A stretch of DNA of 64,000 bases from Platanthera guangdongensis (lineage: Eukaryota > Streptophyta > Magnoliopsida > Asparagales > Orchidaceae): assembly GCA_039583875.1 (NCBI GenBank), contig CM077163.1, positions 231,562,646 to 231,626,645 on the forward strand, read 5' to 3'. A model generated the notes under the pieces. The model had not been told where the DNA came from. It ran no database searches and saw nothing but the letters and a program-made list of their open reading frames with translations. Made by a program: the position numbers and the translations under genes. Below are positions 55,851 to 64,000 of the stretch, piece by piece; position 1 is the stretch's first letter, and each line of letters starts with the position of its first letter.

Positions 55851-57381
55851 TTCCTCTCTCCGCCTCCGTCTTCGAATTCGACACGGTCTGGATATTATTT
55901 TGGCGATGGGTTCAGGGCTTCACGGCGCTGAAACCGCCCTCGCTTGTTTTTGGTTATTATATGTTCTTTTTAGGGAAAGGATTGATTATTTTTTTTTTAA
56001 TAAAAAGAAAGAAAATATGGCTGAAATTATTTGTGTCTATAGATAGATTGTTTGTTTTTGTCTGGAATTAGTTACGAGTGGTTTCTTATGAATTATGATT
56101 GTATGTAATTTTAGAATGTAGTGTTTTAGACACATCAATATATTAGCATTGTATTTTTGATTATTCGCACACAAAATTTGAGTTTTTTTGGACATTTGGA
56201 ATTCATATTAGAAGGCACTGGAAAGAGTCACAAAAATTATTCGCTATTCTCACACGCCCATCTTGTGCTTCTGAGTTCTCTTTAAACCGTGATTCCGCCT
56301 CTCTTTCTGTCCGGCATGAAGGGCTTCAAATTCAGCAAGTGATTTCCCATTTTCTAAGTGATGTTCTTTATCCCGACGTATTCTCCTTCATTATCTGGCG
56401 GCTACGGGCTATCTTCTCCACATCCAGCGATCTCTTTTTCTCTTGACGGCGGTACTCCTATATTCCTTGATTTTCAAGTGCCCATTCCTTCTTGAGACGG
56501 TGGTGGTCTGCTTCTTTTTTTTTCTATTTTTGAGTGCGGATAGCTTTCGTGCTTACAAATAACCAATTTTAAAAAAACAATGTTGGTAGATAACCAAAAA
56601 TGCTAATGGAGAAATTTGCGGTGATGTTAATATCAGAAACCAAATATAATTCATATATTTACATACCAACAAGTTAATGACACATTAGGAATAATTTAAA
56701 AATTAGCTTGAACATCTTTCTCGTGTAATCTATTATAATCATTTTCATGTGCATCTTGGATTTGAAAAACAAAAAAAAATCCATAGAAAAGGTTTGCAAG
56801 AAGATGTTCAAGGATCAAGTTGGTCTCTTCTTGGTTTCTCAGTGTAGGCATCCATCTGTTTCCCCACTTCTGTCTGATCTTCAATTAGTATATATCCCGA
56901 GGTCGGCATCTCGGTTTCCCTCAACACAGGTTCTCGCGGTCGATATGAAGAAAACGGCGGGCCTCAACGTCACCCCGCCTGCAAAATGCGGCGGGCACGA
57001 ATCCTTCCGCATCAGGCGGGTGTCTGGGTATAGGTCCTCATGAATTAGAAACAGGAGGTTTTGAGTGTTTTTTTGTTGTTTCACGGTGTGCACGTAGCGA
57101 GTATTGGCTTGCACATAGAGATCACTGGTGATTAATAAGATTCAAAGTCCAGTAAAGATTTAAGTAATTAATTGGATGGTGGATTCAATCATTACTGTCC
57201 CGTGCAATAAACAGCTGATCTCTCATCACTGAATATCGATAACTCTATCCTTGTTCTATCATTCATTTGAATGTGTTGAATGTTGAAGGGACGACGATCA
57301 TCATTTTGTGCTACGACCTATTTTTGATAGGCATTCACCTGCTTCATATCTCTGCAAACCGCATAGAGCTGCATACAGTTG
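55851..57381. other. 3' UTR and intergenic, no further gene
   Basis: A likely 3' UTR with AATAAA-type signal near 55999, then AT-rich sequence. A GC-richer patch at 56880-57040 has an open frame on plus but no domain. Confidence 0.45.
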
Positions 57382-57569
57382 GGTTCGTTTGGCACAGTAG
57401 TGACGGTCGTGAACATGAGGGTTAAACTGTCATTCATTAACGCCCACGGCCCACATAAGAAATTCCGTCCACTTTTATGTTCCAATGAATGAACTTTTTT
57501 AGATAATCGTTAACGAATGACGGTTTAGTCCATACATTTACGCCCGCCACTTCTATGCCAAATCAAGCC
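57382..57569. mobile_element. MITE M2 (TTTGGCA family), complete
   Basis: The left end GTTCGTTTGGCACAGTAGTG pairs with the right end (rc CTTGATTTGGCATAGAAGTG). The inner part also folds: CTGTCATTCATTAACG with CGTTAACGAATGACGG. Related copies are M1 (37525), M3 (58275) and M4 (59177 plus 61629). Confidence 0.7.
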
Positions 57570-57619
57570 TTAGAACATAGGTGCGACCAAAGGGCCCCTA
57601 GCAAACATACTTTTGAGCT

Positions 57620-57860
57620 TCTTACCACGGCAAATCACAATGATCTACATACAATGGGAGTGTAGGTGCATGTGAGGGGAGGACCTCCAGTCAATTGCAC
57701 TTCTGTGCTCACCACCGCAAACCGCATTATTATGCATATAGTGAGAGCGTAAGTGCGCGCGAAGAACCTCCCGACAACGCACTCATGCCCTTCTTACCAG
57801 TGCAAACAACAAAATCACGCGCATAGGGTGAGTATAAGTGCGATCAAAGAATTTCCAAAA
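57620..57860 (+). repeat. Degenerate 85-bp tandem repeat, three copies
   Basis: CCACGGCAAATCAC...GGGAGTGTAGGTGC (57628), ACCGCAAACCGCAT...GAGAGCGTAAGTGC (57713) and CCAGTGCAAACAAC...GGTGAGTATAAGTGC (57798) are the same unit at an 85-bp spacing, well decayed. Confidence 0.6.
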
Positions 57861-58196
57861 ATGCACCCACTAGCAACTCTCCAGAACGCGCTCCCGCGCT
57901 GCATTATGAAGGGTTTGCCTTGTGCTCCGCACCCCAAGACTGTGCCCCCCAAACATAGCTCACCATGACTCATTCCAACACGCACGAAAATGGAAGACAC
58001 TCAGACTATTCTTCTGCATTCTTGTAAAACAAGAGATAGTCTGTCACACTAGCTCGTTGAAAGCTGCCATTTTGAACTCAAAATATCACTAGTTAATTTT
58101 CCCAAACTGTATCAAACCCATAGTTTTTCGACCTTTTGGTTTCACATATAAACATTGTTGTCTTCTCTATTTCAATTAAGCGCATGATAGATTGAC

Positions 58197-58402
58197 TATG
58201 AACCACGGTGACACCATAAAATTATTGAGACACATAGCTCTATGAACCACGATGGCACCATAAAATTATCCCATTCGTTAACGCCACGTAAAGAATTTCA
58301 TGAACTTTTATGTTCACACCAATAATGCTTGTTAGGTGATTCGTAACGAATGAAAGTTTTACCCATACATTTACAAGCGCCACCACTATTCCAAACAGTG
58401 CC
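58197..58402. repeat. MITE copy M3 with a short tandem repeat at its left
   Basis: CTATGAACCACGGTGACACC (58197) and CTATGAACCACGATGGCACC (58241) form a short direct repeat. From 58275 the MITE core follows: CCATTCGTTAACGCCACG, ACTTTTATGTTC, CGTAACGAATGAAAG, CATTTACAAGCGCCACC. The left TIR is missing. Confidence 0.6.
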
Positions 58403-59176
58403 TAATTTATCTATCAAATCTAATGAAACTACGTAACTGATCCACAATAAGAAAAATCATTAAAGACGGGAATTGAGTGGGTAAAACATTTAAGGGAGAT
58501 ATCGAGAGGGAAAATAATTTAACTAGGAAAATCAAAATCAGCATTAAATATAGTTTAGGGTTTAATATATTAAATATAGTTCATGGTTTAACATATATAT
58601 TCAGCACTGCTCGGCCCCCAGTCCCAGTCCGGTGGCCCTTTTCACTTCTTGCGCTCAAACACTGCAACTCCTCAAAGCCCGTGGAAGCTCTCAACCCTCG
58701 CTCGAAGCCAGTTTGAAACGGCGGTCCTCAACTGGAGCTGGAGCGGCCAGCCAAAATGGCTGTTTTTCTCCCTTTCAGACCGATCGTTTTCAGCTGGTGC
58801 TTGTCAAACACCTCTGCACGACTTCAGCCTCACCGGGCTGGAGCCAAAACAGCTTCTATAACTCAGTCTGAGTCTACCACCGACAATTGTGAAACAATGT
58901 TCCGACTTTTTGTCTTCCAAGAAACAGGTGACTGTTTGTTCACGTATGATTGAACAATTAGCCCAATCAGAAGCACAATGAGTGCTCACAACATTATATC
59001 ACAATCAGATCACTGAAGAATCTCATGTCTTCATCATTTGTTTTTAAGGTAGCGCACAACTCTTGTGACTTCTTGAAAATGTTTCATTCTTGGAGCCTGA
59101 GTGAACTACGGAAACACATGAAACGAGAAGGAGATCTCACCGTGTGCCTGTAAGATAGATTAGGTGGTCCATGAGA
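58403..59176. other. Intergenic, no gene recognised
   Basis: AT-rich, with a GC-richer patch at 58600-58860 that has short plus frames but no domain. Confidence 0.45.
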
Positions 59177-59828
59177 TTATGGTTTTGTTTGACACAGTGG
59201 TGACAGTAGAGTTGTTATGATTCCGATCCGATTCCGATTCTACTAAAATCGTGAACTAAATCATTAAGGTAACAATTTTTCAAAGTAGAACCAAAATTTT
59301 ATTTTGTTTGACCCGTTCCGGTTCTGCTTCCGGTTTCAGCATATTTTTTGAACCGTCGTGTCAACGGTTCCGGTTACGGTTTAATAAGAACCAAAATCAA
59401 ACCGGCCGCTAACGATTCAGTCCGGTTCTATGCGATTCGGTCCGGTTTCAATTGGTTCCAACTAAATCCAAAACCACACTTAACAAAAAAATAAAAGCGG
59501 TCTGCAATTAGTGAAACTAAAAAAACATCAAAATAGAAAAATCAAAACTATCGTGTCTTTCATGATTACTATTAAATGGTAGTTGTATAACTTCTATATT
59601 TTTAAAATAAAATATTTTAAAAAAATAGGTGAGTAAAATTGAAAATATATTATATAACTGTATAAAAATCAAAACTGCACAACAAAAACCGTATTCAAAC
59701 CACATCAATGTCAAACCGTATCAAAAGGTTTTGGTGCGTCGCGGTTTTTTTCAGTCCAAAATCGACCCTCATTAGTGCGAATATGATTTAGGTTTAAACT
59801 GCACCAGCTTCCTCACCCATATAGTAAG

Positions 59829-61315
59829 TGATAGAGATTAACCTCATTTTATAGAAAATAAGGGGCGCACATAGCCACACCCTCATGATCTCCACCCAAA
59901 AGGAGTGAGATTATGGGTTTGACCGCGCACGCGATCACTGCACCCGATCCCCGCGCGCCGATCCCACTCACATGATGAGGAAACCGTCGTACCTCACTAG
60001 TAACGGGCGGCCAACCTCTCCGGACGCCGCCCGCCCGTCCCCGTTCGCGCGAGAGGAAGGGACGGTTGACCGGGCCGCCCCTTCCTCGGCCGCTAGAGCG
60101 ACCCAGGGGGCCGGCCGGCCAGGCCGCCCCCTCGCGTGGGGGGGGGGGGGGGGGGGGGGGCGGCCGAGCCACCCCTCACCTTGGTCGTCGGCGACCAAAG
60201 GGGCGGCCGCCCCTTTGCCCGGCCGCCCATGCGGCCAAGAGGGGCGGCCAACAGGGCCGCCCCCCTCTCCTTGCCGCCAGTGGCCGAACGGGCGGCTGCC
60301 TCGGCCGCCCCCTCGCCCGACCACCCGTACGACCGAGAAGGGAGGCCGACCGTGTCGCCCCCCTCCTCGGTCGACGGTGGCCGAAGGGGCGGCCGCCCCT
60401 CGCCTTGGCCGCCGGTGGCCAAGGGGGCGACCGCCCCGGCCGCCCCCTCCCTCCGCCGCCGGCGCGGGGCCACGGGGAGCGGCCGCTCCTCCCTGGCCGC
60501 CGCCAGCGGCCCTCTCTCGCCGGCGAACTTGGCTGTTTGATCCGCGCGTAAACACCCACTAACCACCAGGTTAGTGGGGGGAATTTAATTAATATTTTAT
60601 TATTTTATTAATGACGATCTCCAAACAGCGGGATACACGCATCAGAAACTGCAGTAAAAATATTTATGAGGTTGGTTACGGTGTGCGGATAGCCGCATAA
60701 CCACCGTAACCACCCCTCGGAGCCTATAAAAGGAGGCACAGGCCTCCTCATTTCTCATCCTTTTCTGACTCTCCTCCTTGGAGTCTTCGTCTTCCTCAGG
60801 TTGAAGCTCTGTCAGTTTTTCTCCTACGAGCCACCTTCGAGCGCCTCCAAGCCACACCCGAGCTACAAGCAGATCAAGGCGCAACCACCCAACGAAGCCA
60901 AATTGTCCAAGTCTTAAGCGTCTCAGCAACTGCAAGACCAAGTGCACCGCCTCTCACACAGAATCAACAAGTCGTTATCCGAACACCACCGGCTCAAAGC
61001 TCAATCTGTAACAACTCCCAGCGCGACGACCTGTTGTCCGCCGCGTGCAAAGTACTCTCTCACCCCATAATTGTAATGAGAGGTGGCCTGCCACCCTTGA
61101 CTTCACCAACTAGCAGTAACCACCCGAGAATAGTGGATTTTGACTGGCACAGATCCGGTCACGTGCTTTTTTACCCAGTTGAGTGATTCTTCCACGTTAA
61201 AATTGCTTGTGTACAATCAACATATTCATTTTGTTGTGTGCGCGCTCGACCGTCCCGAGAGTTAAGACGGTAAAAGAATTCTGGCCCGACCGGGACGTCG
61301 AGTTGATCCGCAACA
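59829..61315 (+). mobile_element. Solo Tat-type LTR (H family)
   Basis: 1487 bp, TGATAGAGATTAACC to GATCCGCAACA, flanked by perfect GTAAG duplications (59824-59828 and 61316-61320). It has the family landmarks: ATGATCTCCACCCAAAAG, a GC-rich CGGCCGCCCC body with a 23-G run (60138-60160), TATAAAA (60725-60731), and the CCGGTCACGTG block. It lacks PBS and interior, so it is solo. Long open frames at 59968-60566 on both strands are due to its composition. Confidence 0.92.
60138..60160 (+). repeat. Run of 23 G inside the solo H LTR
   Basis: Uninterrupted G run in the GC-rich LTR body. The sister LTRs have C runs of 24 (38515-38538) and 17 (42656-42672) at another place and on the other strand. 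Confidence 0.95.
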
Positions 61316-61735
61316 GTAAGTATAGATATTATAGATAGATTATAAAATAATAATAATATTAATAATAATAAACATATTGAGGTTCGTTTCTACTTCGGTT
61401 CAGATTGAGTCAAAAAATCTTAAAACCACTTAAGAATTGTAAGTTGCAGTTCTGATTCCGTTTCCGGTTCGGATAATAAAATGCAATAATCACACTCAGA
61501 CCAATGATATTCACGGTTCCAAAATTCAAACCAAAACCCGAATTATTTGCAAATGGTTTGGTCCGGCTCTTTGCGGTTTCGGTTCGGTTCCGATTTGATT
61601 TACGGTTTTCGATTTTAAGTGACAACTCTAGGTACTGGTCACAAATGCATGAGTTAAATCGTCATTTGTTAAGGATCACCTAACAAACATCGTCAGTTTG
61701 AACCCTAAAATGTAAAATTTTGTGAACCCGAGAAA

Positions 61736-62440
61736 GGTCGCAGGAACACTCAACCAATCAATCCAAATAAACTAAAAGAAGTAGAAAAACAAGTGCTAAA
61801 AATTGCAACAACCACCATCTCATTTACAAAACGAGGTATACATTGCGAGATATGATTTCGCAATGCACCCGATTGAAACAACAAAATACAGACAAGAATA
61901 AATTGCTGGACTGAACCCATTAACCGCCAAAACTGACTATCCGCCAAGGCTATCCGCCGAGACCGCCAAGTCGCTGCACATCTCAAGCTGCCAAACCGTC
62001 GACCTACCAGACAGCACCTTAGCCGCACGAACTGTCTGCTTATTGACTGCTGAGGAAGATAAATCTGTCCGCACTTCTTGGTCGCCTGAACGTGAGATCG
62101 CCTGACCGCAGAAGTCCGTCGCTAACAAATTAAACTAGAACTGAATTGTTGTTCAATCCGCCAAAGACGAACTGAAAAAACCAAGCTTGTTAAACTGCCA
62201 AGGAAGATCGCCTAATCGCCTAACCGCCTAACCACAACTTGCGGTTAACCGCCGCCGACTGCTACCAGCTATCCACACTGTCTCCTCAGACCTGTCTATC
62301 AGAGTCAAGTGCTAGCTGCACAATCTGGAAAGCACAACAATAAATGATTACCACTCCTTGTCGCGCGGATACAAAATCTTTAACTTCAGAGTTTAACCCG
62401 AGCTTCAGTTCTTATATTTCCAATTAGCTATGACGAGGCT
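61736..62440 (-). repeat. B-type LTR remnant
   Basis: CATTTACAAAACGAGGTATACATTGCGAGATATGATTTCGC-like text (about 61817-61860, in two blocks) matches the B LTR (17388-17422), followed by CCGCC-rich text in the same order. Ends are lost. Confidence 0.6.
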
Positions 62441-62464
62441 AGCACCCAGGGGAGGATCCAGGAT

Positions 62465-62890
62465 TCAAAGTAAGGGGGGCCCAAAAATATTGTAAATATA
62501 AGTATAATAAGCAAAAAAATTTCTAATTTGAAATTTTAGCATTAACAATAATAGAAAAATTACAATATTAATTTTATCTAATTTTAGTTGTGCATGCCGT
62601 TTTTTCAACTCATAGAATTCATCAATGAGCACATCTTTCTCGATCTTCTCTATTATTTTTCGTTCTATGTAGAGAGTCATACAATTTGCCAGAAATTCAT
62701 CCTCCATTTTTTGCGCAGTCTTGTTTTAATAAACTTCATAGCAGAAAATGACTGTTCTGTAGTCGCTGTTGAGACCGAAAGTGTCAAAATAAGCCGAATT
62801 AGCTTGTCAACAAGATAATAGGTAATTGATTTTTTCGTTTCGGCCAATTTCTCACAAAGTTTAGAAATTGTTGACAAGTTCTTTAAATCG
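62465..62890 (-). pseudogene. hAT transposase C-terminal end (hATC dimerisation domain), frameshifted
   Basis: On the minus strand the first frame reads STISKLCEKLAETKKSITYY, LVDKLIRLILTLSVSTATTE, and SFSAMKFIKTRLRKK, the conserved hATC block of the TTF-type/ZMYM1-like hAT proteins. A one-base deletion in an A run near 62708 shifts the frame; the rest (MEDEFLANCMTLYIERKI, DEFYELKKRHAQL) continues in the next frame to 62465 and is followed by a GGGGGGCCC end typical of these elements. The zinc finger and catalytic part are absent, so it is a 5'-truncated remnant. Confidence 0.8.
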
Positions 62891-63392
62891 GAATGAGAAA
62901 GAACGTTTAACTGATAATGGTGCAGCTGAGGAGAACTTACAGTGAAATTTATGGAAGAAAAAAAAGAAAACTCAAAGGTAAAGTCTGATTCAGAATTTCT
63001 CCAACCCAGCACAACCGGCGTAGCCCAAATCTCGCGATAGCTGGCTGGATTCACGCCAAATAGCACAATACGGTTTTGATTACGCCGAAGGAGGCCGCCA
63101 AATCGCCAATCGAGTGAAGAGCTATTTCTAAGAGGCTCTCAGCCAGGCCTAGCAGAAAGGGGAGAGGGAGACAACTCAGACGAGAGAAGCGAGAGAGACG
63201 ATCTCTTTCAGTATAGGAGAGAGAAATTGGATCTGAAAATAAGTTCACAGAAATTATTAACTGTATATACATATATATATTTATATTATATGCATAACTT
63301 ATATTTTAGAATTTATAAATTTCATCACTTATATTATATAAGTAACTTATATTTTATAATTAATAAAAACTAAAACTACATAAACTTCAAAA
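62891..63392. other. Unassigned sequence between hAT remnant and duplication
   Basis: No domain. 63255-63300 is a TA-rich run. The minus-strand frame upstream of the hAT block (to 63066) does not look like transposase. Confidence 0.45.
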
Positions 63393-64000
63393 TTGTCCGC
63401 CGCGTGCAAAGTACTCTCTCACCCCATAATTGTAATGAGAGGTGGTCTGGCACCCTTGACTTCACCAACTAGCAGTAACCACCCGAGAATAGTGGATTTT
63501 GACTGGCACAGATCCGGTCACGTGCTTTTTTACCCAGTTGAGTGATTCTTCCACGTTAAAACTGCTTGTGTACAATCAACATATTCATTTTGTTGTGTGC
63601 GCGCTCGACCGTCCCGAGAGTTAAGACGGTCAAAGAATTCTGACCCGACCGGGACGTCGAGTTGATCCACAACAGTAAGTATAGATATTATAGATAGATT
63701 ATAAAATAATAATAATAATATTATAATAATATTAATAATAATAAACATATTGAGGTTCGTTTCTACTTCGGTTCAGATTGAGTCAAAAAATCTTAAAACC
63801 ACTTAAGAATTGTAAGTTGCAGTTCTGATTCCGTTTCCGGTTCGGATAATAAAATGCAATAATCACACTCAGACCAATGATATTCACGGTTCCAAAATTC
63901 AAACCAAAACCCGAATTATTTGCAAATGGTTTGGTCCGGCTCTTTGCGGTTTCGGTTCGGTTCCGATTTGATTTACGGTTTTCGGTTTTAAGTGACAGCT

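Larger units (their letters stand above)
59211..61628. mobile_element. CCGGTT-rich terminal inverted repeat element with nested solo LTR
   Basis: The left arm (59211-59480) and right arm (61380-61628) begin with GAGTTGT in opposite directions and are packed with GGTTCCGGTT/CGGTTCGG words that mirror each other. No transposase is present. A solo Tat LTR is inserted at 59829-61315. Confidence 0.55.
59177..61735. mobile_element. MITE M4 interrupted by a CCGGTT-rich element
   Basis: 59182-59210 (TTTGACACAGTGGTGACAG) is the left end of the TTTGGCA family; its core resumes at 61629 (ACTGGTCACAAATGCATGAG, TTAAATCGTCATTTGTTAAGG). Between them is a second element with inverted ends GAGTTGT and ACAACTC and a TA on both sides. 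Confidence 0.55.
61034..64000 (+). repeat. Tandem duplication, offset 2359 bp, right copy cut by window end
   Basis: 61034-61627 recurs as 63393-64000 with about 2% substitutions and an extra AAT-type 14-bp stretch. It covers the last 280 bp of the solo H LTR plus its flank outside the LTR, so the duplication is younger than the insertion. The right copy starts abruptly at TTGTCCGCCGCG. If tandem, the unit is 61034-63392. Confidence 0.85.

Noticed and set aside
59968..60566. Long Pro/Gly/Arg-rich frames on both strands
   Set aside because: Inside a solo LTR with perfect target duplications; frames are open only because stop codons are rare at this GC content.

Overview
The window is a stretch of plant nuclear DNA. 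It is an angiosperm: Ty1/copia and Ty3/gypsy Tat-type retrotransposons use plant primer-binding sites, and one gene encodes a plant seven-transmembrane GOST/GPR107-like protein. GC-rich 5' gene ends would fit a non-grass monocot or a magnoliid, but I cannot fix the species. A run of exactly 500 N (24311-24810) marks a scaffold join. Most of the window is nested transposable elements; only two host-type genes are convincing.

Layout. 340-7033: old copia element A (LTRs 340-1145 and 6246-7033), stuffed with another copia-type LTR (from 1440), a solo gypsy-like LTR (1847-3529) and a fragment of a short-LTR copia family (5264-5945). Part of this was tandemly duplicated (2900-4470). 8284-13785: a minus-strand Tat-type LTR split by gypsy element J (8965-13018, TSD TAGAC) with a decayed gag. 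14281-15607: the seven-transmembrane gene, intronless, with two one-base deletions. 16452-17225: degenerate repeats, then minus-strand copia element B (17226 into the gap). 26502-27257: a solo LTR (TSD CTGTC) with 34-bp palindromic repeats. 29284-37400: a CACTA-like DNA transposon holding complete copia element E (29514-35231, TSD ACAAC) and a hAT-like MITE. 37761-43526: Tat-type element H1, whose 5' LTR contains a 2.1-kb composite insertion. 44486-51717: a 5'-truncated relative of E (element F), itself split by element D (44896-50013, TSD CATCC), which is two 2.5-kb LTRs with only 67 bp between them. 52015-53696: remnant of a minus-strand gypsy. 55593-55850: a small intact gene with a TATA box. 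57382-61735: MITEs and a CCGGTT-rich element hosting a solo Tat LTR (59829-61315, TSD GTAAG). 62465-62890: the C-terminal end of a hAT transposase. 61034-64000: start of a 2.36-kb tandem duplication.

The most interesting signal is in copia family E/F. A consensus splice donor inside the protease region (31498/31499) and an acceptor with a branch-point-like motif downstream of RNase H (34799/34800) would join, in frame, to a 21-codon acidic 3' exon that is also open in element F. This predicts a spliced subgenomic Gag with a new acidic tail. Other notable points are the LTR-only element D, a GTCGACGATCG palindrome shared by three unrelated element types, and stop codons in E that match cytosine deamination when compared with F.
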